Shown piece after piece: positions 23,110 through 31,757 of a stretch of DNA of 64,000 bases (positions are counted from its first letter, which is position 1; every line of letters begins with the position of its first letter). The stretch spans positions 15,251,501-15,315,500 of the forward strand of contig NC_135359.1 of NCBI RefSeq assembly GCF_051622035.1, written 5' to 3'. Below the pieces are notes generated by a model. The model had not been told where the DNA came from. It did not search any database and was given only the letters and a program-made list of their open reading frames with translations. Source of the stretch: Arctopsyche grandis. Its lineage: Eukaryota > Arthropoda > Insecta > Trichoptera > Hydropsychidae. A program made the position numbers and the translations under genes.

Positions 23110-25553
23110 CGTAGATCGGTGACGTCATCGAACACGTGATTCGATTTTTTTTTTTTCGATCCATGGGCGCCGATTTGTTTTTTTCGATTCAATGGATTCA
23201 CCCCCGCGGGGGCGCAAGGCGAGTAGTTTCATGGGGCCCCGCCAGGGGCGCCACAAGGGGCGCAACCCCGTGGGGCCCCGAAGGGGGCGCAGGGTGGCGC
23301 AGTCTCATGGGGCGCAGCCCCATGGTGCCCCGAAGGGGGCGCAGCCTCATGGGGCGTAGCCCCATGGGGCCCCGAAGAGGTCGCAGGGGGGCGCAGCCTC
23401 ATTGGGCCCCAAAGGGGGCGCAGCCTCATGGGGCACAGCCCCATGGGGCCCCGAAGGGGGCGCAGGGGGTGCAGCCTCATGGGGCGTAGCCTTATGGGGC
23501 GTAGCCTTATGGGGCGCAGTCTTATGGGGCGCTGCCTTATGGGGCGCCGCCTTATGGGGCGCCGCCTTATGGGGCGCCGCCTTATGGAGCTTAGCCGCAT
23601 GGAGCCCCGAAGGGGGCGCAAGGGGGCGCAGCCTCATGGGGCGCAGCCCCATGGGGCTCCGAAGGGGGCGCAGCCTCATGGGGCGAAGCCCCCTTCGGCG
23701 AAGCCCTAAACGGCAACTGATCATGGGGGCGAAGCCCTAGATGGCATTTAAACATTGGGGCGAAGCCCTAGACGGCATTTAATCATGGATGCGCGGAGGG
23801 GCGAAGCCCTAAAAGGCATTAACTAAGGGGGGCGAAGCCCTAGACGGCAATTTATCATGGGGACGCGGAGGGGCGAAGCCCCAAAAGGCAACTGATCACG
23901 GAGGCGAAGCCCTAGACGGCATTCAATCATGGGGGCGTGGAGGGGCGAAGCCCTAAAAGGCATTAACTAAGGGGGGCGAAGCCCTAGACGGCATTTAATC
24001 ATGGGGGCGTGGAGGGGCGAAGCCCTAAAAGGCAACTGATAATGGGGGCGAAGCCCTAGACGGCAATTAATCATGGGGACGTGGAGGGGCGAAGCCCTTA
24101 TCGGCAACTGATCATGGGGGCGAAGCCCTAGATGGCATTTAATCATGGGGGCGCGGAGGGGCGAAGCCCTGATAGGCATTTACTAAGGGGGGCGAAGCCC
24201 TAGACGGCATTTAATCATGGGGGCGCGGAGGGGCGAAGCCCCAAAAGGCATTAGCTAAGGGGGGCGAAGCCCTAAACGGCATTTAATAATGGGGGCGCGG
24301 AGGGGCGAAGCCCTAAAAGGCAACTGATAATGGGGGCGAAGCCCTAGACGGCAATTAATCATGGGGACGTGGAGGGGCGAAGCCCTTATCGGCAACTGAT
24401 CATGGGGGCGAAGCCCTAGATGGCATTTAATCATGGGGGCGCGGAGGGGCGAAGCCCTGATAGGCATTTATTAAGGGGGGCGAAGCCCTAGACGGCATTT
24501 AATCATGGGGGCGCGGAGGGGCGAAGCCCTAATAGGCATTAACTAAGGGGGGCGAAGCCCTAGACGGCATTAAATCATGGGGGCGCGGAGGGGCGAAGCC
24601 CTAAAAGGCATTAACTAAGGGGGGCGAAGCCCTAAACGGCAATTAATCTTGGGGGCGCGGGGGGCGAAGCCCTAAAAGGCATTAACTAAGGGGGGGGCGA
24701 AGCCCTAGACGGCATTTAATCATGGGGGCGCGGAGGGGCGAAGCCCTAAAAGGCAACTGATCATGGGGGCGAAGCCCTAAACGGCAATTGCTCATGGGGG
24801 CGTGGAGGGGCGAAGCCCTAGAAGGCAAAGGCTCAGGGGGGCGCCGAGGGCGAAGCCCTAGAAGGCAAAAAAAAATTGATTTTTTTAAATTTTTTTTTTG
24901 ATTTTTTTTTTTGATTTTTTTTTTTTTTTTTAAATTTTTAAATTTTTTTTTTTTTTTAATTAAATGTTTACTATTAGCTTAGTCATGTTTAAGCGGTTTT
25001 TATTATAAACACTGAGCGAAGCCGGGTAATACAGCTAGTATAAAATAAAATTTTACAATTTTTTAATAATGAAAACGTCAAAATGTTGGTGTTTGATATC
25101 TTTACACCTACAAAACGAATCTCAGTCCACCGCGCGACGCCTGAGTGAACAAATTAGCGAACCCAATCTGATTGCACTCCTTTTTTAAATAAATAAACAT
25201 GCGATATACATATGTATGTATGTAAAAATAGCAATTTAATTAAAAATGTATCTCACCTGCAACTTGTAATGTGGCGTTCCGGCTACGCGCAGTACCGTAA
25301 CGGTTGACCGCTTCGCACCAATACACTCCAGCATCCGAATCCCTACGAGCGTGTGTCGTCCTCAAGAAGAACAACCCACCAGCCGGTAAAACCACCCTTC
25401 TGCCAACTCCCACCAACAGAACACCGTCTTTAAACCATCGGACAGTGGGGGTGGGCAATCCCTCAGCGCGGCACTGAAGGGTGGCGGGTTGATGGCGTGC
25501 CACCACCATGTCCGACGGCTGCTCCACGATACGGGGTGCCACATGGTCGTACC
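8375..25553 (-). CDS. robo2: Roundabout-family axon guidance receptor, robo2-like (5' partial)
   Basis: CDS complement(8375..9019, 9105..9484, 9566..9741, 9815..10169, 10239..10473, 10555..11627, 11705..11977, 12050..12180, 12249..12402, 25257..25553); all junctions keep frame; about 1,238 aa from Ig1 to stop. A single-pass Slit receptor of growth cones and muscle. It has five Ig domains, each with its Cys pair, three FN3 domains, one transmembrane helix, and a roughly 340-residue cytoplasmic tail. The tail has CC0 (PDYAEVD) and CC1 ([11 protein letters not shown]) but no CC2 polyproline (LPPPP) or CC3 that I can see, as in fly Robo2/Robo3. Further robo2-like signatures are [10 protein letters not shown] in Ig1, [12 protein letters not shown] after it, [17 protein letters not shown] in Ig3 and [13 protein letters not shown] before FN3-1. 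The exon encoding the signal peptide is not in the mapped part. The gene is convergent with lipase B. Assignment to robo2 rather than robo3 is less certain than the family. Confidence 0.93.
9105..9484 (-). CDS. robo2: robo2-like exon: cytoplasmic CC0 and CC1 motifs
   Basis: Carries CC0 (PDYAEVD) and CC1 ([11 protein letters not shown]), the tyrosine-containing motifs that act in Robo signalling (known from fly and vertebrate Robos). Two extra tyrosine motifs ([14 protein letters not shown]) precede CC0. The donor CCAGG|GTAAAT keeps frame with the next exon. Confidence 0.9.
9566..9741 (-). CDS. robo2: robo2-like exon: transmembrane segment
   Basis: Short extracellular stub ([15 protein letters not shown]) and a hydrophobic helix of about 23 residues ([18 protein letters not shown] and on), then the basic stop-transfer RMHNLQSKK. 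Confidence 0.93.
9815..10169 (-). CDS. robo2: robo2-like exon: FN3-3 and juxtamembrane stretch
   Basis: FN3-3 with [21 protein letters not shown] and [10 protein letters not shown], followed by a linker of about 20 residues before the membrane. The donor, TCTAG|GTCAGC, is less typical than the others but keeps phase 2 to the next exon. Confidence 0.92.
10239..10473 (-). CDS. robo2: robo2-like exon: rest of FN3-2
   Basis: Continues W-E-T-I from the previous exon, then [10 protein letters not shown] and [11 protein letters not shown] with SKIARTLED at the end, matching the FN3-2/FN3-3 linker of insect Robo2. Donor GTACGC. Confidence 0.93.
10555..11627 (-). CDS. robo2: robo2-like exon: Ig4, Ig5, FN3-1 and start of FN3-2
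   Basis: Largest exon, 1,073 nt. Ig4 ([18 protein letters not shown]), Ig5 ([19 protein letters not shown]), a [10 protein letters not shown] linker, FN3-1 ([26 protein letters not shown]) and the first strands of FN3-2 ([10 protein letters not shown]). Ends in phase 0 at a GTATAT donor. Confidence 0.95.
11705..11977 (-). CDS. robo2: robo2-like exon: Ig3
   Basis: Starts [13 protein letters not shown], with Cys in TFQCRVGG and GEYSCEADN and the family signature [14 protein letters not shown]. Donor GTGAGC gives phase 1. Confidence 0.95.
12050..12180 (-). CDS. robo2: robo2-like exon: Ig2 second half
   Basis: Encodes [13 protein letters not shown] and the second Ig2 Cys in [12 protein letters not shown]. 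Acceptor TTTCAG, donor GTAAGG; flanking introns are 68 and 72 bp. No start codon is needed in this internal exon. Confidence 0.93.
12249..12402 (-). CDS. robo2: robo2-like exon: Ig2 first half
   Basis: Follows Ig1 directly in frame ([10 protein letters not shown]) and holds the first Ig2 Cys (LLECAPPRG) and core Trp (VSWKKNG). Acceptor TTGACAG, donor GTAATT. Confidence 0.93.
12573..12635. repeat. (GT)n microsatellite
   Basis: About 60 bp of GT dinucleotide with one CT interruption, inside repeat R. The other R copies carry only a short version at the same place, so it expanded here. Confidence 0.95.
13257..13641 (-). mobile_element. solo LTR, 385 bp (reverse orientation)
   Basis: Starts TGTTGCGTAG and ends CGTACGTAACA on the + strand, that is TG...CA ends, flanked by GTAT at 13253-13256 and 13642-13645. 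The same repeat without the insertion is present near 20837, so target duplication and borders are read directly. A near-identical 385-bp copy lies at 27114-27498. Read on the minus strand it has a TATA-like motif and AATAAA (TTTATT at 13314-13319). Ends and 4-bp duplication fit a Gypsy-like retrotransposon; no internal region remains. Confidence 0.88.
14031..17815. other. robo2 intron, CpG-containing unique sequence
   Basis: No exon seen. Stretches at 14160-14440, 15330-15690 and 16230-17460 are richer in GC and CpG than the surroundings and not obviously repeated in the window. 14160-14440 has two CACGTG E-boxes (14349 and 14367 areas). Open frames here lack splice-consistent or family-like sequence. 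Possible intronic enhancers; inference only. Confidence 0.35.
16110..16266. mobile_element. end fragment of the TTAA-target MITE
   Basis: About 155 bp matching the right part of the element at 33404-33962, including AGTGCCATAATTGAGGAAGG and the terminal CCAGCCCTC followed by TTAG. The left end was not found. Confidence 0.65.
17816..18110 (+). repeat. dispersed repeat family R, copy 2, left part
   Basis: Matches the first 300 bp of copy 1 (same ACTTTATCT start, same GGTACCTCCC stretch), then stops at a poly-T where foreign sequence begins. The other half continues at 20411. Confidence 0.75.
18111..20410. other. 2.3-kb insertion splitting repeat R
   Basis: Sequence absent from copy 1 of repeat R, bordered by T runs on both sides. 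Its first part (18111-18900) is of normal composition and includes a 101-codon open frame (18539-18844, many Cys near its end) that I do not recognise; the second part (19500-20400) is very AT-rich with tandem-like ATAAATGTATATAAAA units. Probably a mobile element, class unknown. Confidence 0.5.
20411..21206 (+). repeat. dispersed repeat family R, copy 2, right part
   Basis: Resumes at GAATTCAATTATCTCCC exactly where copy 1 continues and runs to the same GGTTGGTCACAYCCGAAT end. At about 20837 it shows the intact site (AACGTATTAAGC) into which the solo LTR inserted in copy 1. Confidence 0.78.
21268..22187 (-). mobile_element. decayed hAT-type DNA transposon
   Basis: 920 bp with inverted ends TAGGGTTTCTGA / TCAGAAACCCTA and CCCGGG-rich subterminal repeats. 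Flanks GTATGTAC (21260-21267) and ATATGTAC (22188-22195) are an 8-bp target duplication with one difference. On the minus strand, 21868 down to 21470 is one frame with a single TAA near 21660; its end ([18 protein letters not shown], then [11 protein letters not shown]) is the hAT C-terminal dimerisation region. The catalytic core is missing, so the copy is defective. Confidence 0.85.
23071..23109. repeat. (GTC)13 microsatellite
   Basis: Thirteen perfect GTC units, just inside the second inverted repeat of the 2.6-kb element. Confidence 0.97.
23190..23700. repeat. GC-rich tandem array 1 of the 2.6-kb element
   Basis: Repeats of a GGGGCGCAGCCYCAT type sequence. At 23478-23582 seven 15-bp units (ATGGGGCGYMGCCTT) are head to tail. 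Open frames on both strands here are low-complexity products of the repeat, not genes. Confidence 0.9.
23700..24865. repeat. GC-rich tandem array 2 with 72-bp and 288-bp periods
   Basis: About sixteen 72-bp units, each two related halves containing GGGCGAAGCCCTA. Stretches 23960-24247 and 24248-24535 are nearly identical, giving a 288-bp higher-order unit of four dimers. The plus strand has repeated runs of four to six G, so it has dense G-quadruplex potential. Confidence 0.9.
25257..25553 (-). CDS. robo2: robo2-like exon: Ig1 (Slit-binding)
   Basis: Encodes the whole first Ig domain, from [15 protein letters not shown] through [12 protein letters not shown]. Cys pair in TLQCRAEG and GVYWCEAVN, core Trp in VRWFKDG. 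Acceptor AG at 25555-25554, donor GTGAGA from 25256; enters with two bases of a split codon and leaves in phase 1. Clearly GC-rich (near 58% by eye) with third-position G/C bias, unlike the AT-rich downstream exons. Confidence 0.95.
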
Positions 25554-25899
25554 CTAAACAAAAAAACACACATTTTATAGACTATGCATATTTGATATAT
25601 AAATCTACGATTATAACAATTTCAAGTTATGAAAACCGGCAACAGGCTTTGAATATAATATACCTTGTCGAAAGAAATTCAACTTGGTTCGAAACTTCGA
25701 AGTTATACATAGTTGGCCACAGCGTAACATTGTACATAGGTACTTTGAGACGTTTTAATAAGCCTGCATTAAAAGTTGCGTATGATAATAATGAACTTGT
25801 TAAAACTTTGTATTTCAATTACCTGATAATGTAATGTAAACATTTTTTTATATATGTTTCATATATACAAGATCACTCTCCAAGTACAGAGAAGCCTCT
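25554..25899. other. upstream of the robo2-like Ig1 exon
   Basis: Intron sequence adjoining the Ig1 acceptor. No signal-peptide exon recognised and no repeat of note. Confidence 0.4.
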
Positions 25900-26200
25900 C
25901 AATATTTAGTTAGTGGATATAGCGAAAAGAGTGAACATATTAAAATGGCAATGAATGGCTCACGTAGTCAGAAGAATGGATAATAGGTGAACAAAAGGAA
26001 TGCTAGAATGATTCCCGAGAGAATGCAAAAGGTTGAAAGGAAGGCAGCAAGAAAAAGATAGGCAGACGTAATTAGAAAAATATGTAGAGTGCGATGGATA
26101 AGAGTTGCGCAAAAGAGACGAATGGAAGCGTATTGGAAAGGCCTTCATCCAGCAATTAATGGTTAATGGCTGTAAATGACGACTATGATGATGTGTGTAT
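25900..26200 (+). pseudogene. non-LTR retrotransposon 3' remnant, second copy
   Basis: Reads as the decayed C-terminus of a reverse transcriptase (MARM/HVRRMDNR-like, PRECKRL, RWIRVAQKRR, then ending INGxxx) with GATGATG at the end; same family as 6440-6730. Several stops and frame changes. Confidence 0.55.
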
Positions 26201-26939
26201 GTAGAATCTACCACTAACTTTACAAATAAAAAAAAAATTGAAAATCTTTTGTCGAATTGACAAAAAATATTTCACTTACATATACTACTTTAAAGGTCAA
26301 GAAAGTCGACCCATAAATTCCTCAACATGAGGCCACCCCTCTCCAACGAATACAGTCTGAAAGACTCTTTCGTTGAAGGGGGAGAGAACGAGAGAGTCTT
26401 TCAACCAACCGCACATCTCTGCTCTATTCAAAAAATTTAACTACCAGCACAATACAAACCAGAACGCATATACACATATGTACGAACAAAAATGCAATAA
26501 TGATTTAAAATAAATCACTAAAATACATATGTGTAAAATATTAATATACTCATTATTAAAACAAAATTATAAAAATGGGCTATAAAAAATAGTACAATAT
26601 AAAGTTCGTAAAATATCGCATTCATTATAATATAGCCTATTAGTGAAGTAAAAATATATATGAGAGATAATGGGAGCTTATAATGCAAATTTTATAATAT
26701 ACAGTGTAAAAAAGATAAATTTATAGACGTTTAAACAATTAAAATCTGACAAACGAGTAGGAGGCGGAAAATCAAACTGTTGATATATGTTAATTACGAT
26801 TATATTTCACTATCGACTTTAGTGGACACAATTGAAATCTCTATCGGGGTCAAACCTCGCAAAAGGGCAAATTTTCAAAGTGATCGGAAAAGTGTAGGAA
26901 GTTTGTCAGACTAACTAACGAAGTGACCCTTGTATAATT

Positions 26940-27780
26940 TATTTTATCTGGTAACCTTCGCTCATCATTACTTTCTTAATTTGAATGTGATGAATGAGTG
27001 GAATCTTAATCTACTCTCTTCCATTTGGGCCTCGCTGTGATTTTATTTTTATTTATATTTTGTTTTATTTTAATTTACTTTTTCTTTCTCCTTTGTACAT
27101 TTTTATATACTATTGTTACGTACGCCGCGGATTGAGCGAATTGCACTTAGACCAACGGATATCTGTTATCGGATTAACTAAATGCATACACTTACTTCCA
27201 AGGATTATATCTGGACTCTAAGTGCATTTAGGCTAAACAATGACCGTTATTAGTTATTTCTCAGAATCGGTACGGGGAGACCCAATGTCGTGGAAATACA
27301 TATCCGAATACGTGACTATACAACAGGTTAACAGATTAGGCGTCCTGAGAGATCTACCCTTTATAAGGCGGTAGGTAGGCGATATCATGTCATTCTGGAC
27401 TGAGCACTGCCAGTGCGTGTATCTCTTTAATCATCAATAAATGCTGTGAAACGACTGTTGGCCTTTTACTTGGATCCTCCACCCACCCCTACGCAACATT
27501 ATTTTAATTTTGTTCAGTGTAAACAAAGAATGGGATTTATGGATTTTATTTTTAATTTTTACAGTTTTGTTATTTTTTTTCTCTCTGAATGTTGTATTAT
27601 TTTCCTTTTGTTACTTTTTTTTATTATTTTATTTTACCATGTTTTCTGCTTTTGCTTTTTTTCCTTTATTTACAGTTTACTTGTTTTTATATCATGTTTT
27701 TATATATTTTTCAAATGTAGGCCATTGTGGCGCATTAGGTTCTTCCTGTAATGCCACAATGGTCCAAAACTATTAAATAA
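26940..27780 (+). mobile_element. LINE-X 3' end with terminal hairpin, interrupted by a solo LTR
   Basis: The outer parts (26940-27113 and 27499-27780) match the reverse complement of 43594-44045. The end is a hairpin (27721-27766: GGCCATTGTGGCG...CCACAATGGTCC) followed by (AAAT)n. Only non-coding 3' sequence is present. The 27114-27498 interval is a separate, younger LTR insertion. Confidence 0.75.
27114..27498 (+). mobile_element. solo LTR, 385 bp (forward orientation)
   Basis: Starts TGTTACGTACG and ends CTACGCAACA; the same length as, and almost identical to, the reverse copy at 13257-13641. TATA-like CTTTATAAGG near 27357 and AATAAA at 27436-27441 mark promoter and polyadenylation signal of the LTR. 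Flanks CTAT and TTAT are an imperfect 4-bp duplication. Confidence 0.85.
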
Positions 27781-28929
27781 ATAAATAAATAAATAAATAA
27801 TAAAAACGGGTCATTTTTTGACGATATTTCGAATCCTTCGAAAGACAACGACGAACCCAACCGTATTGTGTTATAATTAAAAATTTTATTTGTTGTTAAA
27901 GTTGCTGGTATTTGAAACGGAAAAATTACTAGATTTTTCCCGTTGCATATTCATGATGTTAAAAAAAAATACCACCTCGTATTAAAGAACGGTAATTTGG
28001 ATACATTCGCAATGTTGTCACTTCAAAATGGGACAGCTATTGATTTATTGGATTTAAATAATGATATTCTAATCCATATAATTACTGTTTTATCTGCACC
28101 CATTTTTTGTATGTATATGTCGTATAAAATAAACCAAATAGTTTGTACACAAAAATATTTCGTTGATTCCTTTATCAACAACTTCTACAAACGTTGTCAG
28201 TAAACTTATGCTCCGTGTTATATCCTTTGGGATCAATTACAAATTAGTTAACTCGGGACAAGGCATGTCTACGTGCTTTTGCCGACTGAATGTTCTCTAT
28301 ACGTATGTGTAAGGCAGAAGTCTGCGGTTTGCCTTCGGGACTTGCTCGCCACTTCGGATAAGTTTTAATCTACCTGCCACACAGAATTGGTTAGAATCTT
28401 TCGCTATTGTTTTATGATATACATGTGCTTATGAAAAATATATAAATATTCGAAATTTTCAAACTATCTTTGGATAAAACTTTTATTGACAAAAGTATCA
28501 TTTAAAAATATTTTTTTAATCATGGTTTTCTTTTTTTATGTCTCGTCTTTTAAAAACAATAATATATATACACACTATAATGCTAGTGCTGAATGTTGAT
28601 TAATAAATATGGTAACTAAGTAAACAGTTACCATTTTCCATCATTACTTTTGAACTCTCACTAGCGATCTTAAGACTTTCGAATAAATTTCTTGGACAAT
28701 TTCTAAGACAGTTCAATTTTTGTCAATTTCATCACGAAATTATTAGCTGCAATTAAATTTTTTGTGATTTTTTTTCATCTCCACACTTAATCCAGATAAT
28801 GTTGCAAAACTGATATAAATCATTATATTTTATATTTAAACTAATTGATATTAAAAAATAAATGAAAAATAACGCTGTTTTTTTTCTGCATCATTGCAAC
28901 CAATAATTTCATATGTACATATATATATT
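27781..28929. other. AT-rich stretch, no gene supported
   Basis: Contains an 86-codon open frame (27943-28203) with a faint F-box-like run (LDLNNDILIHIITVL), too short and isolated to call. Otherwise AT-rich non-coding. Confidence 0.4.
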
Positions 28930-29418
28930 GTATAAATTTATTTATTTATTTTTACATACATATATACAAATATATCAGAAAGGCTTAACAGGTAAACCCC
29001 AAATGCGCCTTCCTGGTCCACATAATTATTACATAGATACATGTAAATCTAAACAATATCTGACATCTATCGTCAGATATTACAAATATCGTATTAATAC
29101 GATAAATAACGATGAATAACTTTCATGTAACAATACGAATTTTATATTCGATAAACAACCACAGAGACATATATGGTGAGCAATATGGCGAAACCTAAGA
29201 TATAACAATAACTAAAGGTTCGCAACAGAAAATTGGGAAGGAAACGCCAAATTTAAAGGAATCGTTTCAATGAAAATCAGAAAAATTGGCAAATTCTGAT
29301 AAGAAACGATCGACATAGACAAATCAAGGTCTGGCCATTGGCGAGACTTAGCGGGAATCGAACTCGTAACATCAAGTACGAGATAATTCAACATTCACCA
29401 ATAGACCACGCTACTGGT
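28930..29418 (-). mobile_element. tRNA-derived SINE, near full length
   Basis: On the minus strand: tRNA-like head with A box TGGTCTATTGG and B box AGTTCGATTCC, then the body marker CGATCGTTTCTTATCAGA, and a tail hairpin remnant (GCGCATTTGGGG region, 28970-29015). Same family as 60673-61110. Confidence 0.8.
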
Positions 29419-29939
29419 TTAAATAAACTGACGCATATGCTAAAATTAAATTCAGTGCTGCTTGAAAATAAAACCGGTTTTGCACATATCCATATCGGGA
29501 TTGTAGGATACTAAAAGAACACCGTGTCCAGACTTTTGGCCGAATGTACAATTGGCCAAACGGACACCAGGCCGACGGACGTTTGGCAGGTTGAAAATCT
29601 TAAATGCTTTAATTTATTTCTGATCAACAATGGATGGTAAATTGCTGTGGTGATAATTAGTCACCGGAGCCTGAGGGGGCCGTGTATTGTTCAAAGGTTG
29701 TAAATGCATTGTTAAAGGTTTGCCGAACAATTGATAGCACTGTGACTATCCTACCTCTAGTGATAATAATGATGATGGCGAAATAATACCAAGCGGTGTT
29801 TACCGGTCTGTGGCACGAAAGTTTTGAGTAGCACTAGGCTAGGTAGGGCATATCAAAAACAGTATTTTTTTTTATTTAGAAACAACTTCAGTTGAAAAGA
29901 CATACCATATCATAAGAAACCCATGAAAAACCCATACAA

Positions 29940-30180
29940 AAATGTTTGCACTACCACCAGCCCATTAAGGGATTTAAGGTCCGGCCGCACTAGGCGACCG
30001 TGCGATGCAGCGACGCAGCTCAGCACATCAGAGTTGGTACAAAAGACAACTTTGCCCTCAGTGTCGCGCCACTCGTTGTGCTTTCTATCTCATACAATTT
30101 CATACAAACAATATTCAGCCTTACTACGTCGCTGCAGTGCAGTGCCGTCTAGTGTGTTTAAGCTTTAAGCATCGTTTTTA
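29940..30180. mobile_element. possible short inverted-repeat element
   Basis: The ends CACTAGGCGACCGTGCGATG and, reversed, CACTAGACGGCACTGCACTG share CACTAGRCG and GCAGCGACG, giving an imperfect inverted repeat of about 40 bp around 29970-30010 and 30125-30165. No clear target duplication. Confidence 0.4.
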
Positions 30181-30349
30181 ATCTACAATTTACTAAATAC
30201 AATCAATTTTTATTTTTATTACTACATAGTTTCACTTCGTCAGTTAGTCTGACAAACTTTCTACACTCTTCCGATTGCCTTGAAACATTGGCATTTTGCG
30301 AGGTTTCATATTAAAATAGTGGTAAAATGGTGGTTAGGGTGGTTTTTAC

Positions 30350-30562
30350 CAATTTGACGAGGAACCGGTTCAACAATGAAATCAGAAAAATTGGCAAACT
30401 CCGATAAGAAACGATCGACTTGGAGTCACAAATATCCAAGTCTAAAAAGCAGTGCCACAGAAATACTACCAATAAATTATTTTCAAACGAAGTCAACCCA
30501 GGGCTTAAACCCGGACCCTCTTGGTGGTTAACATTAACGCAAACACCTAGCTATACTGTTGG
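30350..30562 (-). mobile_element. SINE, head part
   Basis: Same family as 60673: body marker (TAAGAAACGATCGACTTGGA on the + strand) and a degraded tRNA-like head; the 3' half is missing. Confidence 0.65.
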
Positions 30563-30584
30563 CTTTTTGCATGTTCAACCAATT

Positions 30585-31345
30585 TTGATTTTTGATTTTT
30601 AAATGCTTTTTATTATTACAAAATTATGTTCACAATACATCTTATATGTATTTTAATAGCTACTGATCTACTGATCATTTTCTATTTTACAATTTAATTT
30701 AATTTGTTTAGTAATCACAGTATTATATTATTCTAATGATAATATAAAGCATAATAGGAAAAAGAGCGCAAAAACCTATTTACAATCCTTATAAATGTTC
30801 ATAATACATCTAATACATAATATTAATTAAAGACTCTCTAAAGTCGATGACCTAAAGCAGATTGTGTTTAGGTAATCTGTGTTTATACCTGAAGGGTATG
30901 GACATTTTGTTGTAATCACCGAGACTCTTCACAAGTGTGTTAGTATGGTTATTAGTGATTCTGTCATAGAATCTACTGGTTAGTTTGTTAGTAATGTCTG
31001 TAACAAACGGAATATTATATATGGCATGCAGTTTTTTCAGGTTAGTATATATGGGTGTATTATAAATTATTTTTAGGGATTTATTTTATATTACTTGGAA
31101 CTTGGAAAGGTTAGTATTCGAGGCGTTATTCTATACAGGTGAAACAAAGGTTATTAATGGTAATATGAGCGCGCGATATAATTTTATTTTATTTAGCTTT
31201 GATAAAGAACTATGGCGATTAAATATTGGATATATTGAGGATATACCCCGCATCGCCTTGCATTTCGCTGCCTCAATGTGAGGTGCCCATCTCATTCGTT
31301 CAACCAATTTAAAAATTGCTGGCGTACAGGTAAAGATCAAATATT
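30585..31345 (-). pseudogene. LINE 3' end: Jockey-like reverse transcriptase C-terminus, two stops
   Basis: Minus strand 31340 to 30852 reads as one frame resembling the Jockey C-terminus (MRWAPHIEAAKCKAMRGISS, KLYRALILPL, then the thumb with NTPIYTNLKKLHAIYNIPFV), broken by TAG at a usual Trp (VW) and TAA at a usual Gln. A 3' UTR of about 260 bp follows, which recurs on the + strand at 41838-42150. Confidence 0.75.
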
Positions 31346-31429
31346 TCGCGAGTGGCAGCTGACTGATTTATTAATTAAAAATTTGTTTTTAATTTATTTC
31401 TTATCACACAAACTATATTTTATTTTACA

Positions 31430-31757
31430 TAGATATATACCAGGAAGGCCTAACAGGTAACAGTGTGCCTTCCTAGATAATTAATTACAAATATTGCAGC
31501 ATATTTATTACATAAATCGCAGTATGTCGAGAGGCTGAAGAACACAAAATTAACAATTAATTAATTAATCCATAGATACATAAATCAAATTCAGATATCT
31601 GTGTCATCGGATAGGATGATTTTTGCCAAACTCTGATAAGAAACGATCGACTTGGAGGCACAAATATCCCAGTCTGGCCAGCAGTATTAAAGATTAGCAC
31701 GGGATCCAACCCGGTAACCTCTCGGTGCTAAACATAAACGTAACCACCGAGCCATAT
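31430..31757 (-). mobile_element. tRNA-derived SINE
   Basis: Plus-strand landmarks: tail CCAGGAAGGCCTAACAGG at 31440, body TAAGAAACGATCGACTTGGA near 31638, and tRNA-like head ending about 31755 (CACCGAGCCATATG). The order shows minus orientation. Confidence 0.78.

Larger units (their letters stand above)
22404..25039. mobile_element. 2.6-kb inverted-repeat element with GC-rich minisatellite
   Basis: Ends are inverted repeats of about 70 bp (ACTAGTTGCATTACC... on the left, ACTAGCTGTATTACC... read from the right, both with GGCTTCGCTC). Inside are a second inverted pair (about 22797-22835 with 23029-23070), a (GTC)13 run, and 1.7 kb of GC-rich tandem repeats (23190-24865), followed by T-rich sequence. 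No transposase is seen. The combination suggests a non-autonomous, fold-back-like element that carries its own satellite. Class unknown. Confidence 0.75.

Noticed and set aside
23136..24467. Overlapping open frames on both strands in the GC-rich arrays
   Set aside because: Repetitive Gly/Arg or Pro/Arg products of the minisatellite; the near-identical 70-residue frames at 23967 and 24255 reflect the 288-bp period, not genes.
23700..24865. CRISPR-like regular repeats
   Set aside because: Spacers are themselves repeated and the genome is animal; this is a minisatellite.
27943..28203. 86-codon frame with an F-box-like stretch
   Set aside because: Only about 15 residues fit, no downstream substrate domain and no splice support.
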